From: Marasmius tenuissimus
Taxonomy: Eukaryota > Basidiomycota > Agaricomycetes > Agaricales > Marasmiaceae
DNA length: 64,000 nt
NCBI GenBank assembly: GCA_029532415.1
Contig: JAQOTA010000067.1
Coordinates: 62,001-126,000, forward strand
Direction: 5' to 3'
Under the pieces are notes generated by a model. The model had not been told where the DNA came from. It searched no databases and saw only the letters and a list, made by a program, of their open reading frames with translations. Below, piece after piece: positions 22,701 to 33,948 of the stretch (the first letter of the stretch is position 1; the number at the start of each line of letters is the position of its first letter). The position numbers and the translations under genes are program-made.

Positions 22701-25087
22701 AGGTCAAGTGGGAAACCTTGCGTATGTTTCCAAGCTTTATTCAGGGCTTTATCCGATGGATGCCCAAAGCGTCTGTGCTCAATATCGTAGCTGACGTTGT
22801 AAACGACCAACTTGGCCAATAAAACCTCAGCAGATGCTTTCCGCGAGTGAACCTAATAAATGGTTTGACCAGGCATATGAGGGTAGGAAACAAGCGACTG
22901 TCGTCACTGTGAAGAGTAGAAGGCTAACTTCTTCGCGTTTCCATGAATTGATAGACCATCTTGAAGGAACTCTCCCATGGATAGCAAGCATATGTCCAAT
23001 TGTGGTATGTAATAGACAGGATAGAGACGCAAAACGCGCTCAGTAAGTTTCCCGTCATGTCCTTCAACATCATGCTTAATGAAGACAGTGCCTTTACCCT
23101 TGATCTGAATAGGGTTGCCCTTATTCGCAGTATTTACGATAGGACCATCAAGCGATTCATATTCAGCGAAATCATTCAAATCATTCGTGAAATGAGAGGA
23201 GGCACCAGAATCAAGGAGCCAACCCTGTGCGTTGTTCACACTTTTCTTTCCCTTACATTGAGTACATCCCACGAAGTGGGTCGAAATAGCATTGCAAAAA
23301 TTTACAAGTGATACCAGATCACTACAACTACCGCGCGCACTACTGATACCAACTAGTTGAGAGCAGCGCTGTAGGTTTGCATCAGCTTGGGAAAGCAGGT
23401 CAAGGTATGGTACTTGCCTGTCATCGTGGAACGATCCAAGACAGACGTCATCCCAGACGTCCTCAACTCCTGCAGCTTCGGCAATGTCATTGTCAACATC
23501 ATTACCGAATAGAGAAGTCATATCACCCATACCATTGTCAGATCCCCAGTCCATCTCTACATTTTCATCAGGATCAATGCTGCGAGAGCGTTTAGAAGAA
23601 GTAGGAGAAGGACGTCCAGCTCCTTCATCTTCCGAATCGTCCTCCAGAACTCGCTTGGACGAGGAACCAGGCTTCGAGATACGATCCTGGAGCGAACAAT
23701 TGGCAGCGGACGTGATGATCTGTTCGAAGGGTTTGAGATACCGCGCCGTCTTAGGAGCACCAAGTCTGTCAGCAAGGGAACGCGCTTCACGGACATCATC
23801 AAATACTGACTGAGACGGCTTGAAGCCGGTGAAGGACTGCATAGCAGCCGGGTTCTTCTTGACAGCTGGCTGAGGGACAGTGCTGTCACAGGACTTGTCC
23901 CAGTGACCGGTGAAGTGAGCTGGGGGCGGTGATCCCATAGCATGAACAGGAGGGGCGCTGGCGATCTCGGCGCGCAAGGAGTTGTTGACTGCGTTCAACG
24001 CAATACGTTCCCTGCGGTTGGTGATCGAGGAGTAAGGATCGGTAGGAGCGGGGGAAGCTACGATGGAGGCATAAGATGCCAGATGAGAGTGACCATGCGA
24101 CCGATTATTACCACCATTGTTACCGCCGGCGTGTCCAGGACCCTGGTGCTGGTTGATACCACTGCGGGTACCACGCTGCTGCTGCTTCTTCTTCTTACCA
24201 TTGTTCTGGTTTGAAGAAGGATGTTGCTGCTGCTACTGCCGTGGTTGACGCTGTTGGCCACGCTGCTGCTGTCCATGCTGCTGACGTTGCTGCTGTGGAC
24301 GCTGCTGCTGACCAAAGGATGGTTCACAGTTGCCAGGACGCTTGACCGCAGAGAGGCGGTTGGCAAGCTGAGGGTTCTGGCGCTCGTATTCGATTATGAT
24401 TGCTTCATGAACGTCGGCGACGGTGAGGGCATTGGTGCTGTCAGGATCCCTGTCAAAGTCATGAAGGGACTTGGAGGAAGTGGCGTCCCATTCGGGAGGA
24501 ATAGCTGCGATGAGAAGGAGGGCTTTGATCAACTCAGGGAGTTCAACCCCGACCTCGGCAAGATGTTCAATGTAATGTTTGAACTTGGCGATGCCTGCCT
24601 GGGGATGGCTAGTGGTAAGCCGGAAGGACACCAGCTTGACGAAGTCGCCATAAATGGCAGACAGAGTCGGTTCGCCGTAGGTGGTGACTATGGTGGACCA
24701 GGCTTTGGCAGCGTCCATGTCCTTGAGAGGTTCAAAGACTTCCCTTGTAGAGGTCAACTGAATGATACCCATCAACTGGAGGTCTTTCTCCTCCCATGCT
24801 TCCAATGCAGTATTGTACACCGTGATCTGGGCTTCAGTAGGGTCTGCCCAATCAGGTTCGTCCTCAGAACCAGGGGTAATTGCAGGCGCAGCTGCCACAC
24901 CGGGGGAAGGAGTGACCGTAATGGTCCAAATGATGTCCCCCAGAGGGTATGTTGGCTTCTTAGCCGCACCAGTAAGGTGACGATAAAGGCCTTGAGCCTT
25001 GGTAACAGCTTCCATTTCGCCGTGGTAGGTCTGGCGGAATCCAGTGCCGTCGGATCGACCGGAGAAGAATTTCTTAACGTCGAACAT
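19718..25087 (-). pseudogene. Element B gag-pol polyprotein with four premature stops
   Basis: A single frame of about 1,790 codons starts at ATG 25087. Gag carries a Gln-rich stretch near 24240-24310 and no CCHC knuckle. Protease DSGA lies near 23212, integrase HHCC (H15, H20, C50, C53 of the 908-residue segment starting 22819) follows, then D142 and E178, RT YVDD near 20664-20675 and RNase H. Breaks are TAG 24235-24233 (in a CAG run), TGA 22906-22904, TAG 22855-22853 (Trp in element A) and TGA 20095-20093 (Trp in element A). The first integrase aspartate is Asn (IHLNLK; element A has IHSDLK). All look like C:G to T:A transitions. Ribosomal bypass of four stops is implausible. Confidence 0.9.
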
Positions 25088-25367
25088 AGTAGTAAGAGGT
25101 TAGGTTTGGTGTTGGATCCAGAAAAGACAGCATCAGCATGCGTCTAATCAACACAGGGAGCAGCCGTCAAGGCGCTATGCTCATCGAGGAGCATTGGATC
25201 CTTTAGATCCGATGTCGTCGAAGGACGTACATCAATGCCATAGATCGAGCACTCAATTAAGAGGTCAATGGCAACATGCAGGTCTAGCCTAGCTAGCCGA
25301 TGACAGCGGCCTAGGGGCGCTTGTTGCTAACAGCAGCCTAGGGGCGCTCGTTATTGTAGTCGGGCTA

Positions 25368-25383
25368 ACCGGGGCCCATAACC
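25368..25383 (-). promoter_or_regulatory. Primer-binding site of element B
   Basis: The same 16 nt as in element A, immediately adjacent to the 5' LTR. It is complementary to the anticodon-arm region of initiator tRNA-Met. Confidence 0.8.
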
Positions 25384-25705
25384 TGATGAGCCGGCATGAC
25401 ACCTAGCGCAGAGGACTACAACATGGCTACACTACTACTTACCAGAGAGGAGTTTAGAGAGGTAGAGGCAAGACGTAGAAGTTCAAGCACACTGTCGATT
25501 CAGGTAGAGAACTACGAGCTTATATACATGTGGAAACTATAGTAAATACCATATAAGGAGAACAATAGAAATTGTACATATGACCATAATGAACAATGAA
25601 GAATGGAACAATAGCCAATGCATTGTCCCGCATAATACAATGGCGGGAAGTATGAACCAGGACTTTGGATATACCGGGATCTAATTATAGTCCATGGATT
25701 CAACA
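25384..25705 (-). repeat. 5' LTR of element B
   Basis: 322 bp, matching 19354-19675 with about 8 differences by eye. The outer flank is CAAGA (25706-25710). Confidence 0.95.
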
Positions 25706-26816
25706 CAAGAGTCTGACAATACCTGTGGGTGGGTGGGTGATCTATAGAACTCCCCCCCCCTCTGATAGTTGAATTACAGGTTTTGGTTGGGCGGGAGTTT
25801 TGGACGTTCAATCTCAAAACCTAGGCTTGGCAATATGACATTCCATCCATCTCCCTCTCCCCACCAAACCCACCAAACACCAACATGTCTCTCGCCCTGT
25901 TCCACTATTCACCAACCCCACTTTGCCACCAAATACCTCCCCAACTCAATCCCACCAAGATCGTTGACTACTTTGAAAACCAACTCAACGACTTTTTGCA
26001 CATGATTGTGTCATTGGGACAGACAAGGCACACCAAAGATCTGTCAGAGTTTGCACATCATGGTCTTCTGATCTTTGGAGCTGTTGTTGACCAAAACAAG
26101 CCTGAAATTGTCACTCACCTCGCCTCTACCCCTTCTCCTCAATGTTGGTTTAAAAATCGCAGTACCGGTGTTGAAGTTGTCTACTCCACCAAGGGTATGT
26201 CCATCTAACCATATTGTCCTACTTGTGTTGACTTGTATAGTGCCTTGGCGTGTTGATTTCCTCTTCACCCACCTTGAGGTGAACATGAATATTCATTTCT
26301 AGTGGCACTTGCCTGATCCACGTCGACAACGTACTGGTTACCTTGCTCAGGCTCTTCCATTTGCGGGTGGTTGTCATGATCCGTGGATCGACCTTGGCAA
26401 GTGTGCCTGAATTCCTTGTCATTTTGGCACTGACAGCTGCTTCTCCTCAGTATTCATTACCAACATCCAGTTTTCCCTTGTCGGCACATTCTATAATAAT
26501 CCCACATCCCCAACCCCCATGTACCTTTTTGTACCCCCTGTTCCTATAGAGCATAGCAACGGGATGTTTTCCATATGTTATCCCCTTGCCGGCTCTCTCT
26601 TCTACTGGTCCCTCAACCCGAACGGAAAACATGCAATATCCAAGGAGGATTGGGAGACAAATGGGATCCCCAGACTAGAGGTTCTATCCTGGATTGGCTC
26701 ATCATGGAAGGGTCAAGCATACTGGGCAGTAAGCAAGCACTTACAAGTAAAAAACCATGGGGATGGTAGGCGATACACATGGGAACATGGATATTCCCCA
26801 TTGGTACCAGGTGAGT

Positions 26817-27306
26817 TGTGACGTCATGAAGACGCCACTTTTCCCTCCACCATTGACTCACATGATTATCACATGTTCTTTTCTCACGGTCACTTACTAT
26901 ACATCTTTCTTTCTCACAATTCCCTTTCTTAACCCACCATCACACAGCTTTAACCCACATTGCGCAGCCATCCCATTATCTCATACCGACTCATTCCTTA
27001 TTCATCCTTGACTAATACTTACTCATACACGACTCATAGGTAGCCACTCCGACTCCAGCTCTGACCGTAGGATAGGTATATAAGCTAGCTAGTCTTCACC
27101 TGGTCCCTCATCTTGACCTCTTGTTGTTGGGACCAGGTGAGTAGTACAGTCTCCTTCACTTTCCTTCTCTACAATAGATCTAACTTGTCGTTGGGACCAG
27201 TTTCTGCCTTACCTCTGTCTGAGTCGGGCCCGCTGCTCCTCTCCCAGCTTGCTACCATCACTCTCCGCCTCTGCCGTCTCTGATAGATGCTCAGCACTTT
27301 GTGACA
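26817..27306 (+). mobile_element. 490-bp LTR-like insertion in intron 9 of UF11 copy 1
   Basis: Copies 2 and 3 have a short intron here, while copy 1 has 490 extra bases running from TGTGACGTCA to TTTGTGACA. A TATA-like GGTATATAAGC lies near 27075. The termini look like a Ty3-type LTR. No target duplication can be seen: the host resumes exactly, apart from an ambiguous TGTGA. Probably a solo LTR, possibly of unequal-recombination origin. Confidence 0.5.
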
Positions 27307-27618
27307 TGTGATCCTTGTTTGTGTATTGGAGGCTCTGAGTTGTCGACTCATCTCTGGTCTTTAGGTGATCCTTTCAAAGCTGCAGCCCGTAATTTGAACA
27401 AGTTGAATATGGACAAAAATTCGAACCACGTGTTCTTGACAGGTAAGTAGCAGCTAGTATTGGAGGACCATTGATTCCTTACCCTATGTCATCTTCAAAG
27501 ATATTGACACTCGCCCTCAGATACGACCCCGACCCAAAACAAATCCCCGAATTATCAGGGACATTCAGATCATCAAAACCACTGGAAAGTCATCTCGGGG
27601 GCTCATGCGGTCGACTGG

Positions 27619-27940
27619 TGTTGAATCCGTGGACTATTATTAGATCCCAGTATATCCAAAGTCCTGGTTCATACTTCCCGCCATTGTATTATGCAGGACA
27701 ATGCATTCGCTATTGTTCTATTCATCTATTGTTCACTATGCTCATATGTACTATTTCTATTGTCATCCTTATATGGTAACTCTATTGTATCTTCATGTAT
27801 ATAAGCTCATAGTTCTCTACCTGAATCTACAGTGTGCTTGAGCTTCTACGTCTTGCCTCTAACTCTCTAAACTCCTCTCTGGTAAGTAGTAGTGTAGCCA
27901 TGTTGTAGTCCTCTGCGCTAGGCGTCATGCCGGCTCATCA
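27619..27940 (+). mobile_element. Second solo LTR of family B
   Basis: 322 bp from TGTTGAATCC to GGCTCATCA, with ACTGG duplications at 27614-27618 and 27941-27945. It sits in the last exon of UF11 copy 1, within the segment matching the RSTGR motif of copies 2 and 3. It has the same orientation as the solo LTR inside element A. Confidence 0.95.
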
Positions 27941-28266
27941 ACTGGGAGGTCCAAGCCTGGTTCCTCAGACTCAGCTAAACAAGCACAAGCAAACAGATCC
28001 AAGAAAAGGAGAAGATTGTAATATTATGTACACACAGCTCTCATGTTATATTTGTTCTCTTCCATTGATTGATTCCGTGACTCCTGAGTCTCACTTTGAC
28101 CGGGATTTCCATATCTGTTTCTAATTCTGTTTGTATCTATAATTCGAACCCGTTATCTGAGCTCAACCGGGCTAAGCATTCTCATTATCTAGGAAAGTGA
28201 CCGTAAGGACAGCTCTGGGAGTATTAAGATTCCTAATCAAGTAGAAAGGTTCACCTCTCAGGTCTG

Positions 28267-29365
28267 TGTCAGTTGCAATACAGCGCAGAGAAAGAGCTTG
28301 GAGCAGGGCAAGTGAAGAGAAATGTAGAAGACCTCAGTGGGTTAACAAACCGCTGAGGTAGTATGAGATTTAGTAGGTAGTTTATATACTGTACAGAAGT
28401 AGGTAGAGAATACAAGAGAACAGAGAGGAATATACTACACATGATGTAGGTCCAACTGTGCATGATGTATGTAGAAGTAAGTACAATCACAGAGGTAAAG
28501 GGTTATGGAGCTACGTGAGTAAGACAGGGCAAAGGGCAATGATATCATATAATGACGAAAGCACAGCAAAGTCCAGCAGGTACGAGTGGCCAAGCCGAGG
28601 TTGCCATACCAGAATATTGACTGTGTCCAAAGGAGGAGGCTTACATCGATCTACGACATGAAGAGATTATCTGTTAGGATCGTGCGGATCGGATAGAGAT
28701 AAGATGAAGGAGTGTGGGAGCAACAGATCTAGAGCAGACAGTAGCTGAAGGTTTCGCCAACAGCACCATGAACTGAGCTGTCCTTCTACTAGACTAAGAG
28801 GACAAGTTGCGAGAGAGAAGGAAAGACATAATAGAGAATTATCCAGGTGAGTCCTGGTTGATCCAGGTTGATTCTGGTTGATTTCGAGTCTTAAGATACA
28901 GGATAGAAGTCTAGAGCTTATATAGGGTTATAGTAAATGAATGAATCATAAGTGAGTCAAGTGCGGGAAAGGTTGATGTATCATATGGAAGTCAAACGCA
29001 GGGGGAAATGTACCGGAAGGGAAATGAACCGGAAATGAATAAGTGCGTGATGGAATGAAGATATGAATAGAATAAGTGAGCGTGGGAATATCTCGGAAGT
29101 CGGAGATAAGTAAGTCAGAATAAGTCAGAATGAAGAATGGAAAGAGTCCCGGAAGCGGAGGCGGAAGTGGCGGAGGTTCCGGGGATGGACTTGGTGTGAG
29201 AGACTGAAGTGCGGAAGTGAAGGTTGAGTGCCAGGGATGGAATAGTGTTGGGATGGACTAGAATAATAGCCCAAAAATACCCAGAATGGGTCTGGAAGTG
29301 ATGTGACTAGCCAAGCGTGATGTGACCAGGTGAGGTAGACCAGGGTAAGATGCATGGATGTAACA
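28267..29365 (-). mobile_element. Possible 1.1-kb LTR in minus orientation
   Basis: The 3' flank of UF11 copy 1 matches copies 2 and 3 up to about 28250 and again from about 29380. The 1.1 kb between is unique. On the minus strand it begins TGTTACATCC, carries a TATA-like CCTATATAAGC near 28925 and ends GCAACTGACA. These are LTR-like features, but I find no target duplication or coding region. Confidence 0.4.
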
Positions 29366-29404
29366 TTATCTCGCCGAACAGTTGTTGTTAATAGGTGATC
29401 GAAT

Positions 29405-29671
29405 TTAGCCCGGTGTCATAGGATTATCATATATCATTCGGTGCGCGAAACAATCTGGGAAATTTTTCCTTTCGAATCCATCCGAGCGGTAGGTTACATC
29501 GGCGGTCCAGGAGAAGATGTTTAGGCCAAAAAGACAATATGAACGCACTTCTAATGGTATCGCCGGAATGAAGACAAACCAATACCATTTTGCCCTTTTG
29601 AGATGCTTTGGGCGTTCAACACTTACCACCCTATCCCCAGTCCACTGTTGAAGCCTGTCATGAATAAGCAT
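29405..29671 (-). pseudogene. Reverse-strand ORF remnant of the 3' block, unit 1
   Basis: A frame of 88 residues containing DRVVSVERPKHLKRAKWYW and LFGLNIFSW. It aligns by eye with reverse-strand frames in the other 3' blocks (44290-44090, with GYWVVKFERQ, and 57426-57124, with GYWIVTFEHQ). Three copies in the same strand and position suggest an ancestral gene antiparallel to UF11. I do not recognise the family; all copies look broken. Confidence 0.35.
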
Positions 29672-31199
29672 AAGTTATCGGCGAAAAGAAGGAATGTAAA
29701 TGCCCACCTGTGAGTCTAACCTCATGTGAGGACTTTACCGATACCCACGACCACCTTCAGCCCAGTCTCATAACGCTAGCCGGCCGTCAACCAATCCACA
29801 AAAAATTGTTGCGTGAACCTCGGATCGCAACGGCTAGAGAATATGGCAGCTCAGCGTCGGGAGAGATTGGTATCCGCACGAACAAATGTTCAGGCTATCT
29901 CGTAAATGTGATAAAGGTGGTTTCAAGATGAAAGGAAGGGTTGGTTGGCATACGAAGATATCAGTGTCGAAGGTTCCTACAACCCCGCTTCCGGCTTGCA
30001 AAGTCGAAAACGGCAGTCAGCCTATTCAACAACCGAGAGCCACGGGAGAGGATCGACTTACATCCTACGTGTTCGCGAAGTGAGCTCTTGAGGAGATGCG
30101 CCACGAACGCAGGTGTTGGATGCGAGAAAGGCAAAGTGCATCAGTCAGGGAACCCGGCGAGGTCCCAGCTCCCGTGAGCGCCATGGCGTCAGGTAGTGTC
30201 TGTGCAGCAGTTTCTGATCTACCGGGCGAATACCATTATGGTTTCTTGCATCCGTTCCTAAAGATCTTTCGCCGTTGTTCTCATATTGCCCCCGTAGGGT
30301 GTACCAAAGTTTATCGAGTATCTTCGTGTGACCTTCTCGTTGATACCTGACAAGGCGAGAACGTAAGCAAACAACTAAGAAGCTCGAGACAAAAATATAT
30401 AGGCTTACTTTAGGGGTTGATTATACCGTTTGGTCCGAATCCAGCCGAACCGAAATCCTGATCTATCGAGTTTCCACTCCGGGGCTACACCTTCGCTCAT
30501 GTTGAAGAGCCGATTAACCGTGTCTATTGATCAGAACATGAGAGTGAAGGCAAAGACCGAGAGTGATAAGCAAGTACTCTGGGTTTAGGTGAGAATCAGC
30601 CAACAGTACAGGTATTGGTTACGTACCTTGTGCTACTGACGCCCCTCAAACCTTTTCGGTCAAAATATTACCGGCTCTGAGCACGACCGAGGTTTGTCAA
30701 CTTTCAGACCAGGCCCTCATATGCGATAGTAATGCTGACACTGACAAAAAGCAGAGCTTTCGTTCTGTAGACCCCGCCCTGCTCATGAGCTTCACACCCG
30801 GGATCCCTATCGAAGGTGAGGGAGAATTACCTCAGTCACGGAGTCCGAAGGGCCATGAGGTAGTTGGCGGGCAGACTGGGAATGTATGAACGACTCAAGC
30901 AAAGAACCGTCGGCGGATTATAGTATGGAGGAATTGGGCAGGCGGTGACTATGCCTTTGGCATGAGTTGACACAATGATGGGGTCGCTCATTGTCTGTCC
31001 GGACGGTTTCGACTTCTAATTTGACTTTGAGTCGGCCCGATAACAGATGTTCTTGCTTTGTATCGCCTTCAAAGCCTTTCGACTTGTCGGTAAGAATCTC
31101 TTTGTACTCCACTTTGACGCAACGGACCATCCGACGGTTCATGTTGAAGAATTGAATATCCCTTAGCTGCTTTAAGTGTTTGCCGGTCCCCAGCCATAA
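29672..31199. other. Spacer between units 1 and 2
   Basis: No exon set or recognised repeat could be supported here. Short open frames on both strands give random-looking peptides. Confidence 0.4.
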
Positions 31200-33590
31200 T
31201 AAGGGATGGCAAAAACTGAGAGCAAATACTCGGTGTGCTTGCCCGAACTCACCTCAACACCGAGTTATTTGACATTGCTCCCTACCTTCCCGGACCGTCT
31301 CGGGGACTCGAGAATACAGAGAAGGCGACCAATGTCTTTCATTTTCTATTGGCGGGGGGTTGGCTGTACTTCCAAGGGTGAAGGAGAACTCAGAGATCGA
31401 GCGAGACATGGGTCAAGAAGGAAAACCTACCATCCGGATCCTTGCACCTACCCATCGGTGTATAAACCCCAAGCAAGATATCTACGTTTCCCAATACCAG
31501 GTATAATCCATATTCGCATAATCAAACTTGAATGTCAGAATTTTGACTCGTAGCTTCAGTTCTGAGCTCCGTGACGAAACAGATCTGTATTCGACGAACC
31601 TGGAATGTGAGTCATGACATTTAGCTTATTGCTGACAATATAACTGGTCCAAAGATAAGGAAAAACCAATGGCAGAATGCCGAAGAAAATGGAGGTGACG
31701 ATGAGATTGACTTGATGATGATGGCATGAAGGCAGGTTCAGCGAAGTCCGAATCATGCGCTTTTCGATTTGGGTTATCTGGGCGCTTTTTTAGTTTGCTT
31801 CTAACCCCTACTCGATGTCGAGGCCATCTTAGGTTTAACTGAGTCACTTGATAGCTGAGAAGCCTAGCCAAGCTCTAGTTTGGCCAGATCAGATCAGAAC
31901 TGGAACAAAGTGTCTCGAAACTCGTTATTTATTGCCGCAGGATTTGCCCCCACCACCATTTAGTACAATCTTTTTTTGCCTCCCGGCTCGGTTGGTCTCT
32001 TTGCTCAGAAACTACCTGAAGCTTGCTCTTCAGCGTCAATCAGCACTCGTTTCTTCTGACGGGGATCCTGAAACTTCGACAAATATATTAGGTAGTTTGC
32101 GTGACACGGGTAGCGTGCGAAAAGCATTGCGTCACACGAACCGTTCGATATTTTTCATGATTTTGCGTTGCGTGCGGCCACCATGACCTGTAAAATTTAT
32201 GTTCATCTTCCATTGAAATTATGCTGACCCAATGGTGTACAGTGCAGAAAGATACAAAATTGCTCGTACCACACCGAAATCCTGTTGTTTCTCGCTAACT
32301 TCACCATAGATGCCCGCTCAACACAAGCTCGGCACGAACGATACGCTGGCTGATGACGTCAAGGTCAAAGTCTCGTCAGTCTACAGCCCCTCCTGGTCGG
32401 TCTAGCGACAAATTGTTGTATGTTTGATGGCTGAGAGCCTAAAATACTTTGCTTTGAGGGCATTTGAATCAGGAGTATTGCTGCAGGATTGGAGGAACTG
32501 AGTGAGTTTCAAGATGGTCTCACGCAACGCAAAATCATGCAAAATATCGAACGGTTCGTGTGACGCAATGCTTTTTGCACGCTACCCGTGTCACGCAAAC
32601 TACCTATTGTATCGAGGGAGCATCAGAGACGAATCTACATTTTCCACTAGTCGTAAACCAGAAAAATTATTTCCCGATATTTCATAGACCAAAGTACTTG
32701 AGTTGTGGTACACAACAGATCATAATGTCAGCACAAGTGATCATCCATCCAGTCCGGGAATGTGCTCGGGCGAGTTTCTTGCCTCGTTCGCGGGGACGGT
32801 CTTCGCAAATTTTGAAGATCACCATTCCCTAAGCTCTCAGTAAATGTGAGTCAATCATAACGTAGCCTTGCCAATCTAATGTTGAATATCACATATTTCA
32901 ATAGCTCTCCGACAAAATCGTCGGATAAGGTCGACGGGTCTCAGCACGATACGGAGCTAGGATTGGACCATTTCGGCTCAGCAAATCGATGCGTGGTTCT
33001 CCTTAACCGTGAAATGGTATATCAGGCTGTCGATGGAGTGTACCTGTCATACAGTCCTAGAACATCAATGGAGCGTATCCGCAGTAAAGCCCGCTCCCGC
33101 TGAGTGCTCAAACCGACCTCCTGGTGGACTCTTGCTCAAAACCTCTCAATGCGGAGGCTACACGATGGTCTCTGACTTCTGTTTACTGTGGTGCTTATCA
33201 CACAACAGATTTAGGACTAGATAAAGTTGTTGGGAAATCTTCAAACCTTGTATGTGGGTATCAAGAATTCGACGGAAGACGGACGTACGCCAAACCAGAT
33301 GGTAAGTGATTGTCTTGATTATATTACAAAACGTCTCAAGGTGCCCAGTGCTGGTGGCTCTCGTCTAGATCCGCTGGTGAAGTGTCCCAAATCAATTCAC
33401 TGCCTTGACTTGATACCGCCGCACACTGTTATTTTGACCTGCAGTTCACTGTACTTGAGAACACCTTTCCAAGAACATAGGGTGATTAACAAACAATCGT
33501 CGTGGGGGGGAAAAGCCCCTTGTTAGGCGAGTGAGTAACAACTCAACTGTCGACAAAAAATCATCAAAACATCTAGGGCCTATTCACCCC
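31200..33590. repeat. 5' block of duplication unit 2
   Basis: This block matches 8600-10560 in order, including the MITE, and the part around 33100-33500 matches 40430-40930. The shared segment CACTGTACTTGAGAAC lies about 500 bp upstream of the UF11 start. No gene was recognised inside. Confidence 0.6.
32091..32604. mobile_element. 514-bp MITE with about 93-bp TIRs
   Basis: Positional counterpart of 9396-9908. It starts GGTAGTTTGCG and ends GCAAACTACC with TA on both sides. The arms pair over about 93 nt; the interior is non-coding. It is absent from the matching place in unit 3 (near 40380), so either it inserted before units 1 and 2 separated or it was lost from unit 3. Confidence 0.75.
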
Positions 33591-33948
33591 ATTGCCGCCA
33601 TCCTCTACTCTTGTGGATATCCTGTCCACAGCCATCCACCAGCTGTTACATTGGGCATCTAGTGGCTTTCGTGACCGTTCGCTATTTGCAGACTGTCACT
33701 TAAGTACTGGTCCGAGCATTTGGGTTGATATGGCGATGCTCATATCAGCCGGCACAACAGCAAAAAGATTTGGCATCATTAAGAACGATTTCTGAGTGTC
33801 ATGTGAACCCAACGGGTTTGTTGTATTGGTGGGCATAACGAGGTCTAATACAGCATTTAAGATACAGGGCTTGATACCCAGCCTCACATATACAACCGGT
33901 GCACAAGCAACAGACGTTCTTCCTTTTCCCCCGCCATCACAACTAACA

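Larger units (their letters stand above)
19354..25705 (-). mobile_element. Copia element B (full length, inactivated)
   Basis: A 6,352-bp Ty1/copia element on the minus strand with two 322-bp LTRs and CAAGA target duplications at 19349-19353 and 25706-25710. It interrupts exon 6 of UF11 copy 1. One continuous gag-pol frame is visible apart from four nonsense codons. By eye the LTRs differ at about 8 of 322 positions, so it inserted more recently than element A. Two solo LTRs of the same family lie at 15601-15922 and 27619-27940. Confidence 0.95.
12019..28175 (+). pseudogene. UF11 copy 1, shattered by LTR-element insertions
   Basis: Pieces of one UF11 gene lie in order: exon 1 and the start of exon 2 (12019-12227), exons 2-5 (18227-18816), the end of intron 5 and part of exon 6 (19277-19353), exons 6-9 (25711-26816), intron 9 to exon 11 (27307-27618) and the flank (27941-28175). 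Comparison with copies 2 and 3 shows that the breaks coincide with transposon junctions: four insertions directly into the gene, three with 5-bp target duplications, plus a fifth inside element A. It also carries its own damage, for example TAG at 25822-25824 in exon 7. A product is impossible. The N-terminal frame (FTDATDIQIGHNANIQSVSGN) starts at ATG 12019 or 12034. Confidence 0.85.

Noticed and set aside
22163..22822. 219-residue plus-strand open frame
   Set aside because: Antisense of the element B integrase region, which matches the copia family residue by residue.
24221..25147. 308-residue plus-strand open frame
   Set aside because: Shadow of element B gag on the opposite strand; the start is a Leu-rich translation of the CAG repeat.
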